From Propionibacteriaceae bacterium UBA6122 (GTDB lineage Bacteria > Actinomycetota > Actinomycetes > Propionibacteriales > Propionibacteriaceae), in assembly GCA_002428365.1 (NCBI GenBank), contig DIVW01000018.1, forward strand, positions 35,277 to 43,695: DNA of 8,419 nucleotides, given 5' to 3'. Under the pieces are notes generated by a model. That model did no database searches and had not been told where the DNA came from. It was given only the letters and a program-made list of their open reading frames with translations. This document shows positions 1 to 7,409 of the stretch, one piece after another. The translations under genes and the position numbers were made by a program. The stretch's first letter is position 1, and the number at the start of each line of letters is the position of its first letter.

Positions 1-856
<856 letters not shown>

Positions 857-863
857 AGTCAGA

Positions 864-869
864 CCTCTC
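864..869 (-). promoter_or_regulatory. Shine-Dalgarno site of rpoD
   Basis: GAGAGG on the minus strand, 7 bases before the GTG start at 856. It decides the start of the sigma factor and contrasts with neighbours that lack such a site. Confidence 0.6.
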
Positions 870-928
870 GACAGGAATCGTCACAGGGCATGCAACAGCC
901 GGGAGCTGTCAATACCTTCGATCACTGT

Positions 929-957
929 ATTGTGCCACGGGTTCGGAAAACACCCAA
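929..957 (-). promoter_or_regulatory. Candidate rpoD promoter
   Basis: On the minus strand TTGGGT (952-957) and CACAAT (929-934) are separated by 17 bases, which would give a leader of roughly 65 bases before the GTG. A shifted alternative -10, TACAGT (924-929), overlaps it. A TTGACA at 907-912 has no plausible -10 at the right distance. Matches to consensus are modest, so this is tentative. Confidence 0.3.
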
Positions 958-970
958 CCTGGACGCACCC

Positions 971-976
971 TAGAGT
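971..976 (+). promoter_or_regulatory. Candidate -10 element of ptrB (leaderless arrangement)
   Basis: TAGAGT (4 of 6 to TATAAT, with the key T-A and final T) ends 7 bases before the ATG at 984. Transcription would then begin at or within one base of the start codon. No TTGACA-like -35 is visible 16-18 bases upstream. The only Shine-Dalgarno-like string (GAGTGG) overlaps this element. Inference from spacing. Confidence 0.4.
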
Positions 977-983
977 GGCCCTC

Positions 984-3116
984 ATGTCACTCGCCCAGCC
1001 GCCGGTGCCGCCACGCCGTCCGCAACCGCGGACGCACCACGGGCACACCTTCCTTGATCCCTACGCCTGGATGCGCGACAAGACCGCACCGGAGTTCCTT
1101 GACCTGTTGAATGCGGAAAATGCCTATGCCGAGGCCCTCACCGCCGACCAGGGCGGACTGCGCGCGGAGATCTTCGATGATATTTCGGCTCGTACGCGCC
1201 AAACCGACCTGAGTGTGCCTGAGTTCGTCAATCACCCTGGCCTGGGTGACTACTGGTATTACGCCCGCACCACCGAAGGTCACGACTACCCCAGTTACCA
1301 CCGCTGCCCCGCCAGCAGCCGAGATGAACTGCCCGATCCAGATTCCGCCGCTCCGCTACAGGAGGAATTGCTGCTGGACGCACAGCAGCTGGCAGCAGGC
1401 ACTGCCTTCTTCGCCCTCGGGGCGTTCACCGTCCCGTTGAGCGGACGGTGCCTGGCCTACTCGATCGACACTGCCGGCGATGAGCGCTACCAGCTGCGCT
1501 TCCTCGATCTCGCCACGGGCGAGCACCTGCCTGATCAAATCGACGGCATTTCTGCCGGTGGAGTGTGGGTCGGCGAAGACCGGTTCTGTTACCTAACGGT
1601 CGACGACGCCTGGCGACCCGATCGCCTCTGGCTGCACACCCTGGGGCAGTCCGATGATCAACTCCTGCTGACCGAATCCGATGAGCGGTTTTGGCTGGGC
1701 GTCGATGGGTCCCGCGACAGCCGTTGGCTGGTCGTCACTGCCAGCAGCAAGAACACCTCCCAGACCTGGCTGGCCGAGGTCAACGCCGACCCCATCGGGT
1801 TGCGCAGCGTCGCCGAGCGTCGCGAGGGCGTCGAGTACGACGTCGAGGTTGCCAGCGACCGGCTGTTCATCGTGCACAACGACGGTGCCGCCGATTTCGC
1901 CCTGGCCCAGGCTGAGCTGGCCGCGACCAGCCACGAACAGTGGCAGCAGATCTGGGCCGGCGAACCCGGAGTTCGGCTGCTCGGGGTGAGCGCTTACGAC
2001 CGAGTGCTGGTGATCAGCGAGCGACGTGATGGGCTGAACCAGGTGTCGCTGCGGCTACGTGACTCTGCCGGTGAAGTGGGTCCGGCCAAACCGATCGAGT
2101 TTGCCGAGCCCCTGTTCAGCGCTGAAGCCGACGACGGTGATGAGGCCGACACCGACCGCATCCGTCTGCATTATCAGTCGATGGTCACTCCAGGGCAGGT
2201 GCTGGAATACCGCCTCGATGACGGCTCGCGGAAGGTACTTCGGTCGCGTCCGGTACTCGATCACCCCACCTTCGGCCCCTATCGCAGCCAGGACTACGTC
2301 CAACGCCGCGATTGGGCGCTGGCCGCAGATGGAACCAGAATCCCGATCTCGCTGGTCTATCGCGCCGACACTGCGCTGGACGGCACCGCGGGCTGCCTGC
2401 TCTATGGCTACGGCGCCTACGAAATCAGCCTGACGCCGTCGTTCTCAGTCGCCCGACTCAGCCTGCTTGATCGCGGCTACATCTATGCCACAGCACATGT
2501 GCGCGGCGGCGGTGAGCTGGGCCGGGCGTGGTACGAAAGCGGACGGCTGGCCGAAAAGGCCAACTCGTTCACCGACTTCGTCGCCTGTGCCCGCCATCTG
2601 GTCCAAGCCGGTTACACCCGGCCGGAGCGACTGGCCGCCGAAGGTGGCAGCGCTGGCGGGCTGTTGGTTGGCGCGGCGATCAATCTTGCCCCCGATGCCT
2701 TTGCCGCCGTCCACGCGGCAGTGCCTTTCGTTGACCCGCTCACCACGGTGCTCGATCCAGAGTTGCCGCTGACAGTCACCGAATGGGAGGAGTGGGGCGA
2801 CCCGCTGCATGACTCGCAGGCCTATGAACGCATCCGCAGCTACTCCCCCTACGAGAACATTCAGCCCGGGCAACACCCAGCAATCCTGGTGACCACCAGC
2901 CTCAACGACACCAGGGTTGAAGTGACCGAGCCAGCCAAGTGGGTGGCCGAGTTGCGCCACACCACTGGCACCTCCCGGCCGATATTGATGAAGACCGAAC
3001 TGGTAGCCGGCCATGGGGGCGCTTCCGGGCGCTACCAGACCTGGCGCGATGCCGCTTTTGAGCTCGCCTGGCTGATTACCCAGACCTCGCTGCCCGCCAA
3101 GACTCCGGGTGACTGA
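984..3116 (+). CDS. ptrB: Oligopeptidase B, S9 (prolyl oligopeptidase) family serine peptidase
   Basis: Cytosolic serine peptidase of family S9A, 710 residues; members cut short peptides after Arg or Lys. An N-terminal seven-bladed propeller (about residues 75-420, preceded by the conserved FLDPYAWMRD segment) gates the active site. The C-terminal alpha/beta-hydrolase domain carries Ser556 (GGSAGG), Asp642 (SLNDTRV) and His677 (GHGGASGR), spaced as in E. coli OpdB. Other OpdB signatures are HVRGGGELG (505-513), PLTVTEWEEWG and EPAKWVAELR. Glu600 and Glu602 match the acidic pair that binds P1 Arg in enterobacterial OpdB, supporting trypsin-like rather than prolyl specificity. No signal peptide is seen. 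The ATG at 984 is chosen over further-upstream starts in the open frame because the upstream translation is antisense to rpoD and family homology begins here. It lies between two sigma factor genes without obvious functional linkage. Confidence 0.95.
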   Translation: MSLAQPPVPPRRPQPRTHHGHTFLDPYAWMRDKTAPEFLDLLNAENAYAEALTADQGGLRAEIFDDISARTRQTDLSVPEFVNHPGLGDYWYYARTTEGHDYPSYHRCPASSRDELPDPDSAAPLQEELLLDAQQLAAGTAFFALGAFTVPLSGRCLAYSIDTAGDERYQLRFLDLATGEHLPDQIDGISAGGVWVGEDRFCYLTVDDAWRPDRLWLHTLGQSDDQLLLTESDERFWLGVDGSRDSRWLVVTASSKNTSQTWLAEVNADPIGLRSVAERREGVEYDVEVASDRLFIVHNDGAADFALAQAELAATSHEQWQQIWAGEPGVRLLGVSAYDRVLVISERRDGLNQVSLRLRDSAGEVGPAKPIEFAEPLFSAEADDGDEADTDRIRLHYQSMVTPGQVLEYRLDDGSRKVLRSRPVLDHPTFGPYRSQDYVQRRDWALAADGTRIPISLVYRADTALDGTAGCLLYGYGAYEISLTPSFSVARLSLLDRGYIYATAHVRGGGELGRAWYESGRLAEKANSFTDFVACARHLVQAGYTRPERLAAEGGSAGGLLVGAAINLAPDAFAAVHAAVPFVDPLTTVLDPELPLTVTEWEEWGDPLHDSQAYERIRSYSPYENIQPGQHPAILVTTSLNDTRVEVTEPAKWVAELRHTTGTSRPILMKTELVAGHGGASGRYQTWRDAAFELAWLITQTSLPAKTPGD

Positions 3117-3142
3117 CTCCGCTTTCCTGGGTGCGGACTGAG

Positions 3143-3157
3143 AGCCCGCTGAGGGCT
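3143..3157 (+). terminator. Weak hairpin downstream of ptrB
   Basis: AGCCC and GGGCT form a 5-bp stem with a 5-base loop, 26 bases after the ptrB stop. There is no T-tract, so termination here is doubtful. It is the best hairpin near the ptrB stop before the sigB-like gene. Confidence 0.2.
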
Positions 3158-3192
3158 GGCTGGTGGCAAGCGACCGAGGTAGCGATGCCAGA

Positions 3193-3208
3193 TCAGACCG
3201 TGGTCTGA
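3193..3208. promoter_or_regulatory. Inverted repeat upstream of the sigB-like gene, possible operator
   Basis: TCAGACCGTGGTCTGA is a perfect 7-2-7 inverted repeat ending 103 bases before the GTG of the sigB-like gene. The two-base centre makes an RNA hairpin awkward and no T-tract follows, so a dimeric regulator's binding site is more likely than a terminator. The rest of the 195-base gap (3117-3311) shows only a weak -10 candidate, TGTACT at 3281-3286, with no convincing -35. Confidence 0.4.
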
Positions 3209-3300
3209 GATTGGTCCACTCCCCTCGTCCCAAAGGCTGGTGAGCCGCGTCAGGGGCAGATTTGTGCACTGCGTTCACGTTGTACTTGGGCGAAGCGAAA

Positions 3301-3306
3301 AGGGAG
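3301..3306 (+). promoter_or_regulatory. Shine-Dalgarno site of the sigB-like gene
   Basis: AGGGAG preceded by A-rich sequence, 5 bases before GTG at 3312. It fixes that GTG as the start in preference to the frame opening 72 bases earlier. Confidence 0.65.
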
Positions 3307-3311
3307 TCAAC

Positions 3312-4262
3312 GTGATTTCAACGGCACATCGGGTCCGCAGCACTGACGGCATCGACGGGAAAGACGCCGTCGGGCTCTACCTGGACGGCATCGCCAAAAC
3401 CGCGCTGCTCAATGCAGCCGAGGAAGTCGAGCTGGCCAGGAAGATCGAGGTCGGCCGCTACGCCCAGTCCATTCTCGACGGCACACTCAGCCCCACCGAC
3501 GACGGTGAGCGGCAGGTGAAAGCCAGCATCGACGAGCTCGAGCAGATCGCGGCCGAGGGAGACGCTGCCATGCAGCGCTTCATCACTGCGAATCTCCGTC
3601 TGGTGGTCTCGGTCGCCCGCAAGTACGGGCGGGCGCAGATGCCCCTGTTGGATCTGGTCCAGGAGGGTAACACCGGCCTGATCCGGGCCGTTGAAAAGTT
3701 CGACTACACCAAGGGGTTCAAGTTCTCCACCTATGGAACCTGGTGGGTTCGTCAGTCGATCTCTCGGGGCATCGCCCAGCAGGCCCGCATCGTTCGGCTG
3801 CCGGTTCATGTAGCCGAACAGGTAAACCAGGTCTCCGCGGTCCGCCGGACGCTGGAACGCCGCCTCGGCCGCGAACCCGAGTTGGCCGAGATCGCCGCCG
3901 AGCTTGAGGTACCCGCTGCACAGATCGTCGATCTGCTCCGCCTGTCGCGTGACCACGTCAGCTTGGACGCGCCCGTTGAGGAGAATGGCGATACCGCTCT
4001 CGGCGATCTGCTCGCACGGGAGACCGCCCCCGGACCGGATGAAATGGTGCTCGACGCCCAGGATCGTGTTCGCCTGGAAGCGCTACTGGCCAGCCTCGAT
4101 GACCGTTCGGCCGACGTCGTTCGGCGTCGCTACGGCCTGCTGGACGGGCGCCAGGCCAAGCTGGCCGACATCGCCGCCTTGTGGGGCATCACCGCTGAGC
4201 GCGTCCGTCAAATCGAGCGGCACGCCATCTCCAAGCTGCGTTCGGTTTCCGAAGCCGCCTGA
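3312..4262 (+). CDS. sigB: Group 2 RNA polymerase sigma-70 factor (SigB-like)
   Basis: A 316-residue primary-like sigma factor, close in size to actinobacterial SigB and without a long N-terminal extension. Region 1.2 lies at about 18-48 (DAVGLYLDGIAKTALLNAAE). Region 2 spans about 88-150, with core-binding LLDLVQEGNTGLIRAVEKF and the -10-recognition stretch FKFSTYGTWWVRQSISR. Region 3 is about 155-235 and region 4 about 250-310, with the helix-turn-helix near LADIAALWGITAERVRQIER. Group 2 factors usually serve stationary-phase or stress promoters; that role is inferred from the family. In region 4.2 the residue aligning with E. coli sigma-70 Arg584 (TRERIRQIE) is Ala295, and in region 2.4 Thr440 is Ser151, so promoter preference may differ slightly from that of SigA. 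Orthology to M. tuberculosis sigB rather than another group 2 factor is not proven. It lies 195 bases after ptrB and ends in a strong terminator. Confidence 0.88.
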   Translation: MISTAHRVRSTDGIDGKDAVGLYLDGIAKTALLNAAEEVELARKIEVGRYAQSILDGTLSPTDDGERQVKASIDELEQIAAEGDAAMQRFITANLRLVVSVARKYGRAQMPLLDLVQEGNTGLIRAVEKFDYTKGFKFSTYGTWWVRQSISRGIAQQARIVRLPVHVAEQVNQVSAVRRTLERRLGREPELAEIAAELEVPAAQIVDLLRLSRDHVSLDAPVEENGDTALGDLLARETAPGPDEMVLDAQDRVRLEALLASLDDRSADVVRRRYGLLDGRQAKLADIAALWGITAERVRQIERHAISKLRSVSEAA

Positions 4263-4278
4263 GCAGCCCGAAGTCTTG

Positions 4279-4316
4279 CGGGCCCCGAGCCTTTCCGCGC
4301 AGCGGCTCGGGGCCCG
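4279..4316. terminator. Strong bidirectional terminator between sigB-like gene and tesB
   Basis: CGGGCCCCGAGCC (4279-4291) and GGCTCGGGGCCCG (4304-4316) make a perfect 13-bp GC-rich stem with a 12-base loop. It lies 16 bases past the sigB-like stop and 12 bases past the tesB stop, so it can serve both convergent transcripts. Only short T-rich stretches follow on either side, as is common in GC-rich actinobacteria. Confidence 0.82.
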
Positions 4317-4328
4317 TATTGCGTCGAT

Positions 4329-5198
4329 TCAGGGTTGGTCAATCAGCCGGATCAGGCCCTCTTGGGCACAAGACGCGGCCAAGGTGCTGCCGGCGAACAT
4401 TCGGCCGAAGCTGAACCCAAGGCCAGCTGATGCCGATGGCGATACCTGGTCGTAAAGCAGCCATTGATCAGCCCGCGCGGGTCGGTGAAACCACATCGAG
4501 TGATCGATCGAAGCCACCTGCATGCCGGGCCCAGCGAACTCCACCGGGTGCGGCACCGTGCTGACCCCCAACAACGTCAGGTCGCTGGCATAGGCCAAAA
4601 CTGCTTGATGCAGCCGAGGATCATCAGGGAGATCGCTCGCGGCCCGCACCCACACCAGCATGTCGGCGTCCTTGCGCCCGACTGCACTCAAGCTGGAAGT
4701 GTCCCCGGCGAAGCGAACGTCCAGCACCCCCCATTCCCGGCGCCACGCCTCGGCTTCGCGCCGCGACCTCGCCCCGAGCACCTCCGAAAGGGGTGGGCAC
4801 TCATTGGGGGCTGGCACCTGTGTTGGTGGTAGATCGGAGTGCGTCAAGCCCGGCTCAGGGTCGTGAAATGAGCTCACCATGGAAAAAATCTCGCGGTCGC
4901 CCTGCGAAGCCACCACCCGCCGAGCCGAGAAGCTACCGCCATCGCGGGTGACCTCAACCGAGTAGGTGATCGGCACACCCGGGCTGCCGCCACGCAGGAA
5001 GTAGGCACCCAGGGAGTGCGCCACCCGGCCTTGGTCGACGGTTCGGTAGGCGGCGGTGAGTGCTTGCGCCAATACCTGCCCGCCGAAAACCCGCTGAACG
5101 AACCGGCCCGGACTGTCGTCGTCCCGCCCGACGAAGACGTTCTGCTCAACCTGATCCAGGTCGAGTAGGCCGATCAACTCGGCTACCGACTCAGGCAT
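4329..5198 (-). CDS. tesB: Acyl-CoA thioesterase II (TesB family)
   Basis: A 289-residue double-hotdog thioesterase that hydrolyses acyl-CoA to free fatty acid and CoA. The first hotdog covers about residues 15-115 (FGGQVLAQALTAA, LGAYFLRGG, FSARRVVASQ). The second covers about 175-285 (AYASDLTLLG, IDHSMWFHRP, QWLLYDQVSPSASAGLGFSFG). The catalytic triad of E. coli TesB (Asp204, Thr228, Gln278) aligns with Asp206, Ser230 and Gln279. Serine at the middle position is also known in peroxisomal homologues, so activity is expected. The length matches the family (about 286). No signal peptide is seen. The ATG lies 3 bases after the PAC2 stop without a strong Shine-Dalgarno site, implying translational coupling and co-transcription. 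Its physiological substrate cannot be read from sequence. Confidence 0.94.
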   Translation of the reverse strand: MPESVAELIGLLDLDQVEQNVFVGRDDDSPGRFVQRVFGGQVLAQALTAAYRTVDQGRVAHSLGAYFLRGGSPGVPITYSVEVTRDGGSFSARRVVASQGDREIFSMVSSFHDPEPGLTHSDLPPTQVPAPNECPPLSEVLGARSRREAEAWRREWGVLDVRFAGDTSSLSAVGRKDADMLVWVRAASDLPDDPRLHQAVLAYASDLTLLGVSTVPHPVEFAGPGMQVASIDHSMWFHRPARADQWLLYDQVSPSASAGLGFSFGRMFAGSTLAASCAQEGLIRLIDQP

Positions 5199-5201
5199 CT
5201 G

Positions 5202-6101
5202 TTACCGCCGGAAGTCGTTCGGCGGATCCTGATCGGCCAGGAACTGCTCGACAGCCGCGCCGATCTCCTCTGCGGTGGGAACCGAGGCTCCCCCATTGGC
5301 GGCAAGCTGGTCGTACTGTTCCTCCAGCGCAGCCACCATGGCCGGAAACTCGGCATCCTCGCCGGTCTCGGCTTCGATGTTGGCCAGGTTCGTCTCGCTT
5401 GCCTGATGTAGCGGATCCATCGGAATGTCCAAACCAGCTGCGGCCGCGATCCGTCCCACCACCGCTGCGGTGGCCTGGGGGAAGTTCGATTGTGCCAAGT
5501 AGTGGGGCACGTGGGCCACAAATCCCTGGGCCAACAAACCCGCCTGGCCGGAGCGGTACTCAACCACGTGCGAGAAGGAGCCGGGCAACTGCACCCGATC
5601 GATCCACATCGGGTTTCCGGAGGCCATGGCTGGATCGGTGGCGTGGGCGGTAACGAGGGTGGGTCGGGTGTGCGGCACCGCCATCGGAACCCCAGCGCAG
5701 GTGAGCAGCTGGGAAACCCCAAGCTGCCCAGCGAGCTGCAAAACGGCCGCGGCGGCCCGATTCCACTGGGAGTCAGGTTCGGGGCCGGTCAGCAGCAGGA
5801 ATGGACGGCCGTTGGCATCCAGCAGTCGATGGACCAGCAGCGCGTAGTCGGTCAGGTCAGCCCAATGATTGGTGTCGAACACCATCTGTGGGCGCCGCGA
5901 CCGATAGTCATGAAGCTGGTCGTGATCGAAGGTGGCCAGCACCTGATGCTCACAGGTGTCCAGCAGGTACCTGGCCGTGCTGTGGGTCACCGAACCAGCA
6001 TCGATATAGCCATCGAAGAGATGGATCAGCGCCGGGCGAGTGCCCAGCACGGAGGCGGCCACGTCGGGCTCGAGGTGGTAAAGCGAACTCGGATCCAGCA
6101 C
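5202..6101 (-). CDS. PAC2 family protein
   Basis: A 299-residue protein of the PAC2 (proteasome assembly chaperone 2-like) family, which in actinobacteria is widespread and functionally uncharacterised. Family-like stretches are LIHLFDGYIDAGS (26-38), the central LLLTGPEPD segment, LLTCAGVPMAVPHTRP (132-147) and GFVAHVPHYLAQSNFPQAT (193-211). The C-terminal 60 residues are acidic and predicted helical, ending in NDFRR. No membrane segment or signal peptide is seen, so it is presumably cytosolic. The GTG start is supported by a TACAGT -10-like box exactly 6 bases upstream and by the protein beginning as homologues do (LDPSSLYHL); only a distant GAGG serves as a possible ribosome site. It directly precedes tesB with a 3-base gap. 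No proteasome gene is in the window, so a chaperone role is unproven; the family link is secure, the function is not. Confidence 0.87.
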   Translation of the reverse strand: MLDPSSLYHLEPDVAASVLGTRPALIHLFDGYIDAGSVTHSTARYLLDTCEHQVLATFDHDQLHDYRSRRPQMVFDTNHWADLTDYALLVHRLLDANGRPFLLLTGPEPDSQWNRAAAAVLQLAGQLGVSQLLTCAGVPMAVPHTRPTLVTAHATDPAMASGNPMWIDRVQLPGSFSHVVEYRSGQAGLLAQGFVAHVPHYLAQSNFPQATAAVVGRIAAAAGLDIPMDPLHQASETNLANIEAETGEDAEFPAMVAALEEQYDQLAANGGASVPTAEEIGAAVEQFLADQDPPNDFRR

Positions 6102-6107
6102 CGGGCC

Positions 6108-6113
6108 ACTGTA
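6108..6113 (-). promoter_or_regulatory. Candidate -10 element of the PAC2-tesB pair (leaderless arrangement)
   Basis: TACAGT on the minus strand ends exactly 6 bases before the GTG at 6101, placing the predicted transcript start on the G of the start codon. It lies in the 47-base gap after lysR and would allow PAC2-tesB expression independent of lysR. No good -35 hexamer is seen at 17 bases. Confidence 0.4.
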
Positions 6114-6148
6114 CCTCGCCCTCCAGCGTGCGGGCGGGAGGCCCTTGC

Positions 6149-7069
6149 TCAGTGCCGCGGACCGTGCGGGGCTACTGGCTCGACCGCCAGCCCAACCAGC
6201 AATTCCACTAGCCGCGCGGCAGCGGGATTGGAGGCCACCGTGTTGCGCACCAACACCACGATCCGGCGATGCGGAGTCGGGTTCTGCGTCCGGACGAAAT
6301 CGACGTCGAATGCCGACCAGGCCGCAGCCAATTCTGGGATCAACGCGATGCCGACTCCGGCCGCGACGAAGGCCAGGCCCGTCACGTGGTCCTGGGCCCG
6401 CGCGACGTATCTGGGAGTGAAACCGGCTTCGGCGCAGGCGCGCGCGGCCAACCCGGTGGCGATTTCATCGCGAAAGTCGTACTGAACCCAATCGTCTTCG
6501 GCGAACTCGGCCAGATCGATCGGTCCGCTGCCAACCAACGGGTGATCTGAAGGCAGGGCCAGCAGGAAGTCGTCGGTGCACAACTCGATTCGCCGGTAGC
6601 CGTCCGCCGTCATCGGTGAGGCATAGGGCAGCTCAGTGTGGATCTCAATGTCGGCCCGGCCGGCTTCTTCGGCGGCGTCGGTCTCGTTGATGGTCAGCTC
6701 GAGGGTCAATCCGGGAAACTCGTGGCGCAGCGTCCGCGCGATGGTAGGCATCCAGGTGTAGGCCGCCGAGGCGAAGGTCCGCAGTTCGAGCCGGTCGGTG
6801 GCGCCCTCCCGCAGATCACGGGCCAGGGCGGCCAGCTTCGTGGCCGCATGCAGCACGTCACCGCTTGCGCTGGCCAAGTCGATCGCCGCAGCGGTCGGCA
6901 CGATGCCGCGTCCGACTCGCTCCACCAGGGGAAAGCCGACCTCTCGTTCGAGGGTGTGCACATGCTGGCTGACCGTCGATGGGGTGTAGCCCAGCCGGCG
7001 TGCCGTCTCATTCACCGAGCCACTAGCCACCACAGCGCGAAGGATGCGCAATCGGTTCAAATCGAGCAT
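6149..7069 (-). CDS. LysR-type transcriptional regulator
   Basis: A 306-residue LysR-family DNA-binding regulator. The N-terminal winged helix-turn-helix spans about residues 1-60 (LNRLRILRAVVASGSVNETA, then RRLGYTPSTVSQHVHTLERE as the recognition part), followed by a linker helix to about 90. A two-lobed effector-binding domain spans about 92-295 (LELRTFASAAYTWMPTIA, ADIEIHTE, FLLALPSDHPLV, VAAGVGIALIPELA). The ligand is unknown. The ATG at 7069 is preferred over an in-frame ATG at 7108 because LysR proteins start within a few residues of the first helix, and the upstream codons would run through the palindromic operator and the -10 box. It precedes PAC2 by 47 bases on the same strand and diverges from a small ORF. 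The palindrome over its promoter suggests autoregulation; PAC2-tesB or the small ORF are possible targets (inference). Confidence 0.92.
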   Translation of the reverse strand: MLDLNRLRILRAVVASGSVNETARRLGYTPSTVSQHVHTLEREVGFPLVERVGRGIVPTAAAIDLASASGDVLHAATKLAALARDLREGATDRLELRTFASAAYTWMPTIARTLRHEFPGLTLELTINETDAAEEAGRADIEIHTELPYASPMTADGYRRIELCTDDFLLALPSDHPLVGSGPIDLAEFAEDDWVQYDFRDEIATGLAARACAEAGFTPRYVARAQDHVTGLAFVAAGVGIALIPELAAAWSAFDVDFVRTQNPTPHRRIVVLVRNTVASNPAAARLVELLVGLAVEPVAPHGPRH

Positions 7070-7075
7070 GGCTTC

Positions 7076-7081
7076 ATTGTA
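7076..7081 (-). promoter_or_regulatory. Candidate -10 element of lysR (leaderless arrangement)
   Basis: TACAAT on the minus strand (5 of 6 to TATAAT) ends exactly 6 bases before the ATG at 7069, so the transcript is predicted to start on the A of the start codon. No Shine-Dalgarno sequence fits in the GAAGCC between them. It is the best -10 match among the three leaderless candidates here. Confidence 0.5.
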
Positions 7082-7095
7082 TGGCATTGCCATAC
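7079..7095. promoter_or_regulatory. 8-1-8 inverted repeat, probable LysR operator
   Basis: GTATGGCATTGCCATAC is a perfect inverted repeat of 8-bp arms around one base, with partial symmetry continuing two further bases on each side after one mismatch. It overlaps the lysR -10 box by three bases and sits 56 bases before the divergent small ORF. LysR-type regulators commonly bind such dyads, often containing T-N11-A (for example 7080/7092 here), beside their own gene. The overlap with -10 would fit autorepression. Confidence 0.6.
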
Positions 7096-7150
7096 GATTG
7101 TTCGGCAAAGTGCGCTTGTCCCGAATCGAGAACTGCGAGACGCTAGTTTC

Positions 7151-7324
7151 ATGTTGAGCTACTCAGTAACCGATCGGGACCGCGAACGTCTCGCGGAGGA
7201 CCTCGACATTGCCCGGATGATCGAGCCGACCCCGATTCACCCCCGAAGGTTCGATCGACGGCATTGGTTCCGCAAGGCGATGACCGAGGGCGAATCCATT
7301 CGCACTCATCTCGCCAGCGTTTGA
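7151..7324 (+). CDS. Possible small hypothetical protein (57 residues)
   Basis: ATG to TGA gives a 57-residue, highly charged protein without Cys, signal peptide or membrane segment: an acidic helical first part (DRDRERLAEDLDIARMIEPT) and a basic middle (PRRFDRRHWFRKA). I do not recognise the family. Support is its place diverging from lysR across the operator region, a protein-like amino acid mix, and no better reading of this stretch on either strand; third codon positions are moderately GC-rich. Against it are the short length, only a weak upstream GCGAGA as ribosome site, and no clear promoter at a sensible distance. A minus-strand frame over the same bases looks less protein-like. It could be a LysR-controlled small protein or a chance frame. 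Confidence 0.42.
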   Translation: MLSYSVTDRDRERLAEDLDIARMIEPTPIHPRRFDRRHWFRKAMTEGESIRTHLASV

Positions 7325-7409
7325 GCAGTGCCCCGACGCGTCGTTCAGTTCACTTTCGACGTCCAAGGAGCACTACCCCACCGCTGAGCCGACGCCAGCC
7401 GCACCAGGA

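Noticed and set aside
907..912. Consensus TTGACA on the minus strand upstream of rpoD
   Set aside because: No -10-like hexamer lies 16-18 bases downstream (GCCCTG and neighbours), so it is probably not a -35 box in use.
2445..3278. 277-residue minus-strand open frame
   Set aside because: It lies antisense to the catalytic domain of ptrB, shows no recognisable domain, and is explained by GC-rich third positions.
4500..4530. Serine instead of threonine in the TesB catalytic triad (Ser230)
   Set aside because: Ser at this position occurs in active eukaryotic homologues, so it is an ordinary variant.
5490..6485. 331-residue plus-strand open frame
   Set aside because: It covers parts of two convincing minus-strand genes (PAC2 and lysR) and their gap, with a Gly/Gln/His-rich translation lacking any domain.
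7163..7366. 67-residue minus-strand open frame opposite the small ORF
   Set aside because: It crosses the small ORF and the gap, has no supporting ribosome site or domain, and its composition looks less protein-like than the plus-strand frame.
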